In this document: piece by piece, positions 32,733-45,798 of the stretch
How positions within the stretch are numbered: position 1 is the stretch's first letter
Layout: each line of letters opens with the position of its first letter
NCBI RefSeq assembly: GCF_027943255.1
Contig: NC_072893.1
Span: forward strand, 58,126,001-58,190,000
Length of the DNA: 64,000 nt
Direction of reading: 5' to 3'
DNA from: Anastrepha obliqua
Lineage: Eukaryota; Arthropoda; Insecta; Diptera; Tephritidae
Notes under the pieces: model-generated
The model's database searches: none
The model's input: the letters and a program-made list of their open reading frames with translations, nothing else
What the model was told of the DNA's origin: nothing
Program-made: the position numbers and the translations under genes

Positions 32733-33774
32733 ATGTCTGATTTGATTGAGCAGAGAAGTGCCATCAAATTTTGTTTGCGGAATGAAATTTCGGCTGCGGA
32801 AACGTTTAGCATGTATAAGGCATTTGGTGATTCGACCATGTCGCAGAAAAATGTTTATAAGTGGTACAAAGACTTCAAAGAGGGTCGAGAACGTGTTGAT
32901 GACTTGGAGCGCTCCGGACGACCATCGACGTCAACAGATGACCAACACGTCAATAAAGTGAAGGAGTTAGTGCTCAAAAATCGTCGGTTGACTGTTAAAG
33001 ACCTTACTGATATGATCGGAATATCAGAAGGATCTGCGAAAACCATTTTGAAAGACCATTTGGGCCTACGAAATGTCAAATCTCGTTTGGTACCGAAAAC
33101 TCTCAATTTCTTGGAAAAAAGTCGTCGCGTTGATGTGTGTGAAACAATGTTTTCAGACTATCAGGACAAGCTCAAATGCATCATTACGGGAGATGAGACT
33201 TGGGTTTATGCTTACGACCCTGAAATAACCGACCAATCCAGCGAAAAGAGCACGTCAAAATCGTTCAAACATAAACAAATAAAGGTCATGATGACAGTTT
33301 TTTTTCGATTTTCGTGGTGTGGTGCACTATGAATTCCTTCCACCTGGCCAAACTGTTAATAAGGAATGTTATTTGAGCGTTATGCGTTGTTTACGTGAAG
33401 CAATTCGTTTAAAAAGATCAGAATTATGGGCCAACAACTCTTGGTTTTTGCATCACGATAATGCACCGTCTCACACTGCACTCGTTCTTCGTGACCCTTT
33501 CGCCAAAAATTCCACGCATATCGTCCCGCAACCACCGTATTCGCCTAATTTGGCTCCGTGTGACTTCTGGCTATTCCCAAAACTCAAGAGACCACTCCGG
33601 GGAACGCGTTTCGAGCCGATTGAGGAGATAAAAGCTGAATCGAAGAAGGTGCTGATGGCTATACCGGAAATGGACTATTTGGCATGTTTCGGCGGTTGGA
33701 AAAATCGTTGGCATAAGTGTATTTCATCGAGAGGGAATTATTTTGAAGGGGTTGAAATTGATTTACAAGAATAA
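32733..33774 (+). pseudogene. DD34D mariner transposase with one main frameshift
   Basis: It begins MSDLIEQRSAIKFCLRNEIS. The N-terminal HTH pair and linker RSGRPSTS are followed by ITGDETWVYAYDPE (first Asp), then a shift in a T8 run near 33300. The second frame carries HYEFLPPGQTVNKECYLSVM, FLHHDNAPSHTA (second Asp) and PPYSPNLAPCDFWLFPKLK (third Asp), with 34 residues between the last two. It ends WHKCISSRGNYFEGVEIDL. The catalytic triad is intact. A short segment near 33230-33280 also looks altered. Terminal repeats were not found with confidence. Confidence 0.88.
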
Positions 33775-36175
33775 ATAAAGATTTTTCATTTTACAACTAA
33801 ATTCATCTTACTTTTTGCCAGTAGTACACAGTAGTACGCTTAAACATCAGCAAATGTATTCAGTTTTCTATTTTTACATGTTGCATTGCATCCATTTTGG
33901 GGTATTTTTCTTAATTTTTTTCATTTAAAGATACGATTCTATAACTTTTGGTTTAAAAACAGAATATTGCTGTAAATCACTGGCGTGATGACGTGAATGA
34001 CTTTGGGTATATCTATTCTCAAAAATGAAGAGTTTTATAGTTTTATGCTACCTTCGAAGTGCAAATTTTAAGTAATTCAAATATCGCATTGATGTTGGAC
34101 CATTTTTGCTGTTTACGGTATTATATATTTTCTTCCATATAAAAAACAAAGTGGAATAGGCGTTAAATGGAGAAAATGCACAAGAATGCGAACAAAAAAA
34201 ATTCGTCAAAAACAGCTCGATTTTTCAACTACATACTTAAAACTTGCATTTTATTATAGCGAAATTTAATAATCTATAACTCTGCATACCCGTTTTTAAA
34301 AATGCTGAGTTTGAAATTTTGAAAATTTGCCGAATTTTTATTATTTTATACAAAAATCGAAGCTTTGCTTTATATGGTTTTTGTTGTATATTAATAAAAG
34401 AATAATTCAAATTGAAAAGTAAATAATTAAATAACCAAAACTTGCCAATATGTAGTGTACACTTTCTTTTGACGTTGATTGATCACCATCACACCATCCC
34501 TTCATAGCGAATCAAATTGGGCAGTCATGAAATTTAGAAATCGTCCTTTTTTGAAAGCCTCTCTTCTTTTACTACCGGGTTTACTACGATAAATGTGTAT
34601 GACTGTAGTTGAAGGCTGCTTTTATTTGCGTGTGATTACAAAATTACACAAAACACAAATTCATTAAATTTTCATTGAATAATGTGTCTCGAATGCCACT
34701 AACTGTATGTGCATTGAATGAGCTTTACAAATTACTATTGCTGGTGTATGTGTATATTATACATATGTGCATGTGTTTGTATATTATTGCATACAAGCTG
34801 CCACATAAAAAACCAATACACGAATTGATATTCATATTTGTGAGTTGTATTGACAGCTGCAATCACATTTTGAAGTAATTTCTCGCCTTAGCTACGCAGG
34901 TGCCTATGTTTTTCATTTCATAATATCACTTTGTTCTACTCTGCGTATGAGTAATATTTTAGTGTGGTTTTTGCTCACCGTCTGATGCACAAATTACATT
35001 TGCTTCGGCATTTGGTTGCTGTTGCTGTTGCTGTCGTTTTGAATGCTAGGCAATTTGATATGCGTTTTCGATTCTCATACGTTTCAATGGAGTTCATGTG
35101 GTGGAAATGGTATTAACGTGCGAGAAATTGAATTTCTATACCATGAAGTTGAGATTTTATTTGCTTTTGTGAACCACAAAATGAAATGTAACATATTATT
35201 GGCGAAAAAGAATCGGTAAGCTTTCGGTTTGTACAGATACTACAACTTCCTAAAAATATATGTGCTGATATTTATTTGTGGTTCCGGCTGATTAAAAATG
35301 CTGCTGTCTGACAAAGAAGTGGTATGAGAAGCGTATTTAGACATCAAACATTTTTGGGATTTGGTTTGGGAAATATTCAGTTGCTTTTAAATTTATTTGT
35401 GTGTATAACTATAGCCAAAATAGAATTTTTAAATCAAGCGGCAATTAAAACTCCTTTTATTATTATTTATTATTGTTATTGTTTGCTTAAGCGCCGATTA
35501 TGAGGCGCATAGTGCCAAAGTCAATGATTTCCGCTTTCTTCTATCGTTGGCTGTTTGCTTAGCTTACGTCCAAATGAGATTATTGCTAGATAATTCCTCG
35601 TGAAGGCTCTGCCACCAGTATCCGAGTTAAAAAACTCAAAACTGTGTGGGCCGATTTCATCAAAGCTAGAAAGCTGATTTTCCTAACGATAAATTACCAT
35701 CAAAACCAATATTTAGTTCCAATGTTTGCCATTTTTTAAACTTTCGTTGCAATAAAAGTTTTTAAGGAGAGAAATTATTATTATTATTATTATTCCATAC
35801 TCTTTTAGCAGCCTAAGACTTCAACAGAAGTTTTATAAATATTTTTTCATGCCGCCTTAGCTTGGAACCCGCAAGGAACGATAAGAAGGCCAGACCACTG
35901 ATGACTTAGCAAAGCACTATTTATTCGCAATGAAACTTGAAAATCATTTAAGGAGCTGGGACCTATTACTAAAAATAAACAAAGAAATATACACTCTGCG
36001 CTAAATACATAGCTATAGTACTAGGACTTATTGACATTTTTTATTTCTTATTTAATCCTAATAATTTTTTTATGAAAACATATTTCATTCTCCCTCAACA
36101 CCATGTAAAAACTATATAAATCAAAGTTTCAAACTCTGTGAAAAATTAAAAAATTTAAAAATATGTTCATCAAAA
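33775..36175. other. No gene seen
   Basis: AT-rich, with an AT-family repeat at 34241-34320 and a short (TTA)n run near 35776-35793. No protein-like frame. Confidence 0.5.
34241..34320 (+). repeat. Dispersed AT-rich repeat family, copy 4
   Basis: Reads AACTTGCATTTTATTATAGC, GAAATTTAATAATCTATAAC and TCTGCATACCCGTTTTTAAA. Confidence 0.55.
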
Positions 36176-36260
36176 TTTTACCCTTTTTAATTGGAATTTC
36201 TAGCAAAATTGCCGGTATGCAGTTTTATAGTTTTTTGAATTTTGGTATAATAAAATAAAA
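36176..36260 (-). repeat. Dispersed AT-rich repeat family, copy 5
   Basis: Plus strand reads TTGGAATTTCTAGCAAAATT, GCCGGTATGCAGTTTTATAG and TTTTTTGAATTTTGGTATAA, the reverse of the family core. Confidence 0.55.
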
Positions 36261-36335
36261 ATTTTCTTGGGTTCAAAAATTGCGTTTGTTTTTGAAAATT
36301 TGGGCTTACTGCCGATTTTGTACGCTTACATAATA

Positions 36336-36866
36336 GGTCTATGGATAAGTTCGTGCGGTTTTACAACAGATGGCGTAACTTGATTATTATTCCATCGATC
36401 CACATTTCCAAACATTCATTGGAGAGCTACTGTCGTAAGGCACAAACGTCAGTATAAGTTTTTTATTTGAAGCGTAAACAACAATATTTTTACCACACTT
36501 GAAAATGTCGAATTTCGTGCCAAATAATGTGTTTTTGCGGGGAATTCTTCTTCATTATTTTAATATGAAGAAAAAAGCAGCCGAAAGTCATCGTATCTTG
36601 GTGGAAGTTTATGGTGAGCATGCTCTAGCTGAGCGAACGTGCCAGAAGTGGTTTGCACGCTTTAAAAGTGGTGATTTTGGCCGCGCCGCCAAAGTTCATG
36701 GATACCGAATTGGAGGAATTGCTCGATCAAGATCCGGCTCAAACGCAAGAAGAGGTTGCAAAAACTTTGGGAGTTGATCAATCAACCATTTCCAAACGTT
36801 TAAAAGCCATGGGAATGATCCGAAATTCAAATTTCGAAAAAACCGCACGAACTTATTCATAGACCT
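36336..36866 (+). mobile_element. Internally deleted mariner with intact terminal repeats
   Basis: Ends AGGTCTATGGATAAGTTCGT and, inverted from 36866, AGGTCTATGAATAAGTTCGT; each is followed by GCGGTTTT and flanked by TA. The interior keeps only the transposase N-terminus: MSNFVPNNVFLRGILLHYFN, AERTCQKWFARFKSGDFG and, after a frame change, TELEELLDQDPAQTQEEVAK and STISKRLKAMGMI. The deletion removes the entire catalytic domain. At 531 bp it is a MITE-like derivative that an active relative could mobilise. Confidence 0.88.
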
Positions 36867-37336
36867 ATTACAATTGTAAATACATATGAAAATTTTCTAA
36901 AAATTCTAAAAATGTGAAATTTTCACGAACATTTTTTGAATTTTTTTATTTTGGACGAAGTTTGAAGCTTTGATTTACATATATGATTTTTGTAGGAGAA
37001 CTATATTTTTATAGCAAAAGTATTAAAATTAAATGAAAATAAAATAAGTCGTCAAAACTTGTCTCTGTGGTATAGTTATTATATTTTCAATATATTTAAC
37101 TACAGTTCGCTATCTTTTTTTATGATAAAAACTGGTCTTAATGAAAAGAAGCTTATGAAAATGAGCTGGTCTGTTTTGTTTTTTACCAAAAGGGGCAAGA
37201 ACTTCTTCAATAGCTGAATTATTAAATCGGCTTAAAAATTACAAAACTTATCACATAATAATATAAATCGAATAACAGCGTTGCGCGGTTTCTTTATTCT
37301 CTCCATGAATGAATCACATCTCTCTTACAATATATA

Positions 37337-37503
37337 TACAGGGTTGGCCATCTTAAACTGACCCATGTGATTATTAAAAAAATATGGAAAAAGAAACATT
37401 TTTTTGTGTTTCATTGTGAAAAACATTTAATTTAGTTCAAGGAGATTCGTTTACATCACTTTTTGAATATGATATCGCGCAAGTGGTCGCCCTTAGCACG
37501 TAT
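37337..37503. repeat. Duplicated end of a mariner-like element
   Basis: This 167-base stretch is almost identical to 37513-37679 (one visible difference near the end). It carries the terminal repeat CAGGGTTGGCCATCTTAAAC and the last codons of the transposase, then stops. Confidence 0.8.
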
Positions 37504-37514
37504 TTGGATATGTA

Positions 37515-37874
37515 CAGGGTTGGCCATCTTAAACTGACCCATGTGATTATTAAAAAAATATGGAAAAAGAAACATTTTTTTGTGTTTCATTGTGAAAAAC
37601 ATTTAATTTAGTTCAAGGAGATTCGTTTACATCACTTTTTGAATATGATATCGCGCAAGTGGTCGCCCTTAGCTCGTATAGCGTAATGTGCCCGTTTTTC
37701 GGCGTTTTCCATAGTTTTGGCCAGCGTCTCGGCCGATATGGCGGCTATTTCCCGTCGGATATTGGCCTTAAGTGCGCCTAGTGTCTTTGGCTTGTTGACG
37801 TAAACCTTAGATTTCAAATTACAGTAAAAAGTTATAGGGTTACTCAATGGGTCAGTTTAATATGGCCAACCCTG
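37515..37874 (-). mobile_element. Deletion-derivative mariner-like element (DD41D type)
   Basis: Ends CAGGGTTGGCCATCTTAAAC and, inverted from 37874, CAGGGTTGGCCATATTAAAC; flanked by TA. The only coding remnant is the transposase C-terminus on the minus strand (37847-37632): SKVYVNKPKTLGALKANIRR ending GDHLRDIIFKK. This matches the C-terminus of the transposase at 30943 in pattern. 360 bp. Confidence 0.85.
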
Positions 37875-37952
37875 TATATTCTTATATGGAGAGAGAGTGC
37901 GCAACACGGTATGGGAGCAAAATGATCAAAAATCAATGAAAATTTTGGGTCA

Positions 37953-38040
37953 CTTGAAACCTGCACTTTGTTATACTGAAATCTAATGACTTAATGACTA
38001 ATTTTTTTCTAATTCTTAAACTTTTTTGTTGTCATTTTTG
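37953..38040 (+). repeat. Dispersed AT-rich repeat family, copy 6 (weak)
   Basis: Reads CCTGCACTTTGTTATACTGA then AATCTAATGAC. The ACTGCATACC core is missing, so membership is tentative. Confidence 0.35.
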
Positions 38041-38240
38041 AAGAACACCCCCAGATTTTTGTTTAATTTTGTAATGGAATTCACGTAATCCTTCGAGTTA
38101 TCTTCAAATTTTCAAGTAAGGGAAAAATTAGTGAAAAATTAGGGAAAAAAATTCTAAAAAAAGTTTTTTTAAATATATTTTATACTAAAAATATCTTAAA
38201 ATGTTTTTTTCAAATATTAAAATGAATCGAAAATAATTTA

Positions 38241-41200
38241 CTTGAAAAAGTTCCTATGAAAATTATTAACATTGAAAAAAAACGCAAAATAATAAAATTT
38301 GTTTCCATTCTCTTCCAGTTGACAAAGAAACTAATTTTCATGAAAATTTACATCAATGTCCCAAATACTCTGATCACTTGACCAACAATCTCTCATATGT
38401 AGCTGCAAAGCACATACAGCTTAGTGCTTCATCGTCCGCGCTTGTTACTTTTTATAGGTTTTGTCATTCATATGAAGAGTGGGACTAAAACCTTTTCATG
38501 ATGCAAATGTACTCGGATGCTTACAGTTGTTTAACTCAAAATGATAGTTACGTACAATAATAAGATAGCATTCTCCCATAATCTTATGTTTCACTTCACT
38601 TTATTTTTTCCTACATCAGCCATCGGTTTAAGAGTCCATTTGTATATTATGGTCTTTTAATTGCGCACGCACTTATTTTACTTTGTTTTTGTTTGTGAGA
38701 TTTTGAAAGAAAACTTATTGACAAAAAGTGTTCACACATTTTTAAAAACTGTATGTACTAATCCATAAATCATTGCTAAACCGTTAGTTTGTTCAGTCAG
38801 AACTTTGCCACATTTCATTAAGCTCAGCAAAAATGTTTTAAACATTTTTTTTAAACAATCTCAAATTAAAATAAAACCAAGACAAAAAAACCTTTGTGCC
38901 AATCAGCGCAGCCGTTAAGAAAAACTTTTTGTTTGACCACATCCCAAACTTGCAACGAACTGCTTAAAACAAAATTTTGGACAAAACATCGCGGAGGTCA
39001 GACAAAATGCAATCTCATGCCAACACGCACTTAAAAACTTTGGAAATATAAAGTAGAAAATCACTACACAAAAGGCGAAAAAAGAGGAATCACCGCTGAG
39101 CAGCGAATTAAGTAAAATAAGCAACTCAACACATCCACTGGCTAAGCGGCAAAGGCAGCAAATTAATTCAAGCTTCCCATAAGCAAAATGGATGAGAAAA
39201 AGTAAAAAACAAAATTAAAAAAAAAAAAAAAAATGTGCATAAAAGAAAGCGGAAAAGCGCATTATGTAGGAGTGCTTACATTTATTTATGTAGCATGTTT
39301 TTTGTGTGTGCCACTTGCAACTCTTTACTTCCGCATAGTTTCTTTCACTTTCTCCCTGCTCCTTGTTTAATTTTGCGTAACTCAAATGTTGCTAACAAAA
39401 TGTTGCTCAGCAGGTTGCATTGCAAATGAAATTAACTGCCTCACGCAATTCAAGGACAATGCAATGCAATGTATGGGTAAATAAATTTCGGATTTTTTAG
39501 AGCTTTGTAAACAGTCGTAGAATATTGCAAGGATAGATGGTCGCATTATTACATTTGTTTGCAATTTACTCCAGACTTACGCTTTTCATTGAGTTTTTCT
39601 TTTAAATGTTTCAGTACGCGTGAAGCACTTTGTTGTTGCTATTGGTGGAAGAGTAATTAAGGGCGTCTCTGACACGCGCATCTTTTTAATAACATAAATT
39701 AGCGCTTTTATATCAAGAGATTTAAGTATTTTGGACATTTTCATAAATTTTTATGAAACTTGGTTTATTTATGAGCTGAAGTATGATAAAAAGTAAATTG
39801 AAAGAGTTTTGAAAAACATTGATAATATATAGCGTTTCTAAGAGAAATTTCTTCGATTTATTTCAATATATAAATAAAATTTAAGTTTTTATAAAATAAC
39901 AAAAAATATTATTAATAAAAAAATGAAAATTGAAAATGTGCTTTTTAAAATATGCTTTGGAAAAAAATTTTGTTTTTGGAAACTTTTGGGAAAAATTTGT
40001 AAAAATAAATAAAATACTTGTAAGCTTTGCGTACTGTTGTGAGTGCTGTCGCTCACATGTATACACTAATATAAGCTTAGTAGAGAAGAGAACGATAATT
40101 GCATGGAGTGTGCAATGGAGATTGCACTTGTTTATGCGATGAGTCAAGTTTGTGAATTCAAAGCAGATGGTCGATCTACAAAAGTAATAGGAGTAAAAAA
40201 CCTTTAATTGTTGATTTTTCTATTTCTAGGTTAGTCGACCGCGTGCAATTACTTGTTATGAATTAAGTTCGATAAATTAAGTTCGATATTAATAATAAAG
40301 TTTCTATTTCTAGATAAATCATATTGTGTGTTTATTACTCCCAATAAAACAACATATTACAAACTTATTAAGAAGCTCACCAAAAAGTGGCAGAGCATTA
40401 CATATATATATTTAGTAATACGCCAATAAAATGGTACACAAATCTATTCTTTCCTTTTTTTCGCCTCAGTTCAGTTCGAGCTTATATCTTTTTGCTTTCT
40501 AATTTAAAATTAAAATATAAAATATTTATATAAAATATAAATTATATTACAGTTACGCTAATCCACCTCTTATTAATCGACCAATGCATGATGCTAGTCT
40601 CTATAAAACTCTTTTCCATTTAAAAAGCTTTCTTTCATGTTTGAAAAATAAAATTACAAAACAATTAAAAATAAATGGTATTAGTGAAATGTATGCATGA
40701 ATATCAGTTTTAGTTATTTACGCCCATGCAACGGCAATTTTTCTCCACTTCCCTTGAATGATTGCAACTATCATACTTAAAGAAATAAACCGTTAATAAA
40801 ACCGTTAATAATTATATAAACTTATAATTGTAATAAAAGCACGTTCTGTAAACATCAAAAATATATAACATTTGTTCATGGCAATCTAAAACAAATATGT
40901 GATAATATTTTATTTTATCGCACTACGTAAAATTACTCATACGCCATGCAGTTCATTTAACGCCCATAAGCAACTATTTGCACATCAAACAGTGCGGCTA
41001 CCCAGCCATTATTCGCTGCATGTTCAAACAATCTGATGTCTAGTAGTCGCAAACCAATTAATGATATCTCTATTTTATCATGACAAGCACACATTTACCA
41101 ACAAACATTGGCAAGCTATTTGCGTTTCGGTATTACAAGACAAAAAGAGAAAATTTGCCATCAGACGAAGAAAACCTTTCTGAAATTAGCCAACACAAGT

Positions 41201-43200
41201 TAAATGACGGGCGTTATACACCTACATTACACTCATGTAAATGAAATTATTCTCTGCTCATATACACATTCATACATACTCGCATACTAATGCACGCAGC
41301 ACAATGCAGACGAAAATAGGAAAGTCAAAGTTAAGGCGAGGAAAAAGATAATGAAAACGCCTCGAAGGAAAATGATTTCGAAAAGCGCTTGGAGGAAAGC
41401 GACACAGGGCAGGGAAGGAAAACAGTTGAATAGAAGGCAAATGAAAATGAAATGCTTGGCAAAGCGCGCGACATTCAAGATAGTCAGACAAAAGCCAAAA
41501 TAGCGTATGCATGCATGTATTGTATATATACATATATATGTGTGTATGAAAGCATATTGCAAGATTGCGCAAAATGACTGAATCATCAACAATGGCGCCG
41601 AAAAAAGCAGTAACGATAATAAAAGTGTTGCCGTTGGTGGCAAGGATGTTGGCGACAGCAAGAGGGCAACTCAATTCATACATATACATAAATGCATATG
41701 TATGTGTAAAAGCCGCGTTAACTTTGCTTGTGTGTGCGCCAGCTGTGTGCGACAATAACTATCGCTGATGCAGGGCCATGTAAGTTTTTATATACTGAAC
41801 AAGAAAACTTAGCACGCACACATTCATATACTCGTATATGTATATGGATATATACTTCTCATATTGCAACTGCAATGTAGAGCGCAGCAAAAATTTCACT
41901 TCAAAGTGCAAATGACAATCGCACATCAGCAGCAGTCGCAGCTACAGAAAGGGCCACGAAGTTGGCAATGGCACAAGTTTAACTTGGGGAGCTGTGTAGC
42001 TGTTGAAAATGTGACAATTTGCAGTTTTTCGCAAACGCAAAAATTGTCGGCTCTGCTGCAGTTTGTGCCCTTACATGCTGACTACTATTGAAACAGTGCC
42101 AGGACAAAAGAAGCTGCTTCGAAAAAGTAAATAAAAAAGATAAAAGCGTGTTGGGTCGCAGGAAAATACATTCACTGTTGTAAAACAATGAAATACAGGA
42201 AAAAAGTGGGCTTGTAAAAATAGGGGCGAGGCGTGGTAGTGGAAATGAAAGTTGAAGGGACAAGGGCGAATATGCAACGATTACCCTGCTGACCGATTGA
42301 CTCATAAATTTACTTGACAACTGCATGTAACAATAAAATATAACAAAAGCAAAACAAACAATAAGAGATGTGCAATAACGGCAAAGACAGCAAAAAATGG
42401 AGAATAAATGAAAAAATGGGGAAACAAGAAAAATCATAAAAACATTTGCAGGATGCATAGTGTGGCAAAAGCAATTGACTGTTATAAATTAGAAGCGAAT
42501 CAAAGCAAAAAAACATAACAAAACTAATGTGAATGCGGTAGAAAACACTTGATGCTTGAAATATTTTCACCACAGACTAAAATGTGATTTTTTGTCCAAA
42601 CGATTGATGGAATAACGGCGAATAATAAATTGGCTGCAGAGTAAAAATACAGCTTGGATGTGTTAGCTTCGTTTTTTCGAAAGAATGCAGCAAAAAATGA
42701 GAAAAAATATTCAATATTACCATAATGGAATATCTACGAATGTCTACGCTCGCTAGGCGTATGAAGAAATTGGTATCATAGATTCCAAGTGAGTTTGAAA
42801 TCATCGAGCTTAGCTGTCACAATGTAAATAATCGGATCGTGAGTAAGCAAAGTTATGTGATTTTGGATAATGTTAAATTACAATTTTGTAAGAAGAAAAA
42901 ATTTCGACGACTTCGGAAAAGAAATTCAGCGATAAATGTTGAGCAGTGCATGCAATCCTACACTAAATGGGCAAAACAGTGTAATTAATTCTTCGATTCA
43001 AGTTTATAAAATAACTTTGCCCAAACTAACTTCAAAATAACTGCCATAACCATGATTCGTTCGTACTCTTTCGCTTCCTTGTCATAATCAACCCGTTGCA
43101 AAATTATAAGCACACCATAAAGATATAGTTCATACTACAACAAAAACCATCTAAAGCCAAATTTAAAATTTTTCACATAATTTTCCAAAATTTCATCAAA
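38241..43200. other. Long gene-free stretch
   Basis: About 5 kb without a supported gene. Poly(A) near 39215-39235, TATG-type microsatellite bases near 41520-41550 and 41830-41860. Minus-strand frames at 41270-41755 and 41979-42458 are long but have no conserved motifs and hydrophobic skewed composition; I treat them as chance. Confidence 0.45.
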
Positions 43201-43214
43201 ATTTCCACTTTGCA

Positions 43215-43290
43215 ACCAGAATTTTTAAAATTTTTCTGTGTATGCAATTTTATCTTTGATTGTATTTTGAAACTTTCAAGTGACGCAAAA
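43215..43290 (-). repeat. Dispersed AT-rich repeat family, copy 7
   Basis: Plus strand reads AATTTTTCTGTGTATGCAAT, TTTATCTTTG and TTGTATTTTGAAACTT. A shared outer block, GCATTTTCCTCATA, occurs at about 43336 and again at 29453 beside copy 2. Confidence 0.45.
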
Positions 43291-43825
43291 ATCACATTGG
43301 TTTTTTGAAATTTTTTTTTTGCTGACGGTCCTGTGCATTTTCCTCATAAAGTGGCGGCAAATATGATATGAAGGACTAAAATAGAATTTATTGAAGGTAT
43401 AAGTTTCACGTTGTAATTTTGGGCTTGCAGTTTTTATATATTTTTTATATAGATTTCGTCATTTTATCGCTTCTCTGCCAACGTTAAAAATTTGTACGAC
43501 ACGACTTTACATTCCGATTGGATTCAATGACATTTGCCTCTATGCATTTCGAATTTAAGTTCTTAGCTGTACGAGTTTAGTGATGCAATTTTCGTAGTTT
43601 TTTTTAATCGTCTACGATACAAGTAGATTTAGTGATAGAACACTAGTTTACATAAAAAATACCCATCAAAATCGCTAATTCTGAAAATCTACGTCATTTT
43701 TTCTGTCACGTAGTTGTCAAGATATCTCCAAATATGGGTTTTGAATTGAAGATCAAAAGCTAGGTCATACAAATTTGTAATATCAAATTAATTAAGTAGT
43801 TATGTATTATCAACCACGAAACGTT

Positions 43826-44060
43826 TTTTTCTAATAGCGATCGCTCCTCGGAAGGCAATGGCAAACCTACAAGTGCATTTCTGCTATGAAAAAAAGACTT
43901 TGCATGCAAATCATCCACATTTCGGATGGGCATTCGGAGGCGGCATAAAGCGAAAGGTCCCTTCATTTGTGGAAAAAACAGCAACACGCACACCACAAAT
44001 CCGAGGAGAAGCTCGGCCAAATACCTAGGCCAAGGGTGTAAGCGCCAATTGTAGTATATA
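43826..44060 (+). repeat. tRNA-derived SINE family, copy C
   Basis: Reads CTAATAGCGATCGCTCCTCG, GCAATGGCAAACCTACAAGT, then CCCTTCATTTGTGG and AGAAGCTCGGCCAAATACC, ending GGGTGTAAGCGCCAATTGTA. It is more diverged than the other copies. Confidence 0.7.
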
Positions 44061-45639
44061 TAGCCGTATGTTAAATTAAGGCTGAATAAGTTTGCTATAT
44101 TTCGTTTTTGCTAAATTTTTCTTTATATATATTTTTATAATTTTTTTTTTTAAAGAAAACGCTTTTCCAAAATTATATTTTAGCTCATTTCTTTGATAAA
44201 AGTGTTAAAAAATATTAAAAGTGTTAAACCAAGCTTCGCCCAAGATCCATTTGTTTAATCTACCTACAGCTTCACACAGGAAACAGTCACCAATTCTGCT
44301 GCACTGCAACGCTATCGATTCGGCGTCTCATTGACTTCCATGTCCAACTTATCCGTTGTAGATACATTTTCTGCTTGCTTTAGCAAACTTCGTCCTTTAT
44401 CAAACCTCACTTCGGGACCACTCACTGAACAAATCCAAAAAAGTTTACTCAGTTAAAAAAAAATTTACTTTAGAGTAATGATGAATTTAAAAGTTTTATT
44501 CAGTTTTATATTTATTTTTTCTTAGTAAATATTTTCTTGTAATATGCATTTTATCTTTTGCCTTAAAACCTTCCTCCATTATTTCTTCTCCGCTCGCAAT
44601 AGCTTAGTACACTAACAATTCAAATATTTTATGAAAATATGCATTCTCCCCCATTTTACTATTGCTGCATTCAGTAAACTTTGCAGTTATGCAGATTGCT
44701 AGTGACAGCAGAGCTAGCCAGCATATGCCTTTTATAGCATTCAGCTTCGAAAAAAAAAAAATTGCACTCAAACTAAACTTGCGGCAAAATTGTGGTGCTC
44801 ACAATGTCAAACGCTAAACGTCGACCGCCGCCAGCCGCCTGCAGCTCATCATGCACTGCTTGCAATACTTCGGGGTCATTCGGTGGCCCAACTAAACGCG
44901 TTGCAGATTTTTTTATTCCCCCTCTTTGGTTTTACGCCTCCTTGCGCCTACTTTCATTTGGCGATTTGTTTTTTTTTGCTTTTTTGCCCCAAACACTTTG
45001 GCTTTTTTGCTTAGTTTACATTTTTTATGTTGCCTATCTGTATAAATTGGCACCTCTCGTAACCATACTGACACTACGATCCACTAGTATGCGTGTATTT
45101 GTTATCTATGTATGTGTATGTGTGCTTGTGACAGATTGTAGCTGTTGGAATTGAAACTCATTTGCAATGCAGTAGCAGCAGCAGCACAACAACAATTCAG
45201 CTTTTGCCAGCTGTTGCCACTCTCGCTTTTTGCAAAGCCTCATTCGCCTTTTACTCTTTACCTTTCTAAAATGTGCATTATAACGATTTCAGTCATTTAC
45301 GCGCAAATTGTTGGTGTAGTAGTGTTCGTGATCAGCGCGCTCAAGCGCATACTTTATCGTCCTTCGTAGTTTCTTGCGAGCGTTCAACCAAGAGTATTTT
45401 GCATGGAATTTATTTTTAATTTTTCTTACTTATACTATTCCCACATAGTACAGTGACTGTCAATGAAAATCGTACAAGCAGTTTTTTGCGTTGTTTTCAT
45501 TGTTTGCCTTTTCTGTGGTTAATTTCTTATAAAAATCTAATTCATGTTATAATAAAAACAGCACAAATTCAAGTGCCACTCGCTTTAAAGACTTGCAAAA
45601 AATGTATAACATTTTAGGAAAATTTATAAAATTTTAATA
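44061..45639. other. No gene seen
   Basis: AT-rich sequence, poly(A) near 44750-44762. The plus frames at 44790-45369 are short and lack conserved features. Confidence 0.45.
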
Positions 45640-45720
45640 CAACTTTTCAGAATTTTTTTAAGCATGCAGTTTTGTACCTCATGTATATGTAAGTTTATTG
45701 TGATATAGTGCAAGTTTGTA
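45640..45720 (-). repeat. Dispersed AT-rich repeat family, copy 8
   Basis: Plus strand reads AATTTTTTTAAGCATGCAGT, TTTGTACCTC and GTGATATAGTGCAAGTTTG, the reverse of the family core. Confidence 0.5.
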
Positions 45721-45798
45721 TTCGCTGCTATAATAGCTTAGAAGGTTGGGCTAGGTTGAAGTGGTTGTCCTGGGGGACACACTCAGGCTTATCACACA

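Noticed and set aside
33560..33570. Loss of the third catalytic Asp in the DD34D mariner (SPN instead of SPD)
   Set aside because: Counting 34 residues from the second Asp places the catalytic residue at the Asp of APCD, which is intact; the Asn is at a neighbouring position.
41270..42458. Minus-strand frames of 124-161 residues
   Set aside because: Hydrophobic skewed composition from AT-rich sequence, overlapping in two frames, no motif, no splice or family support.
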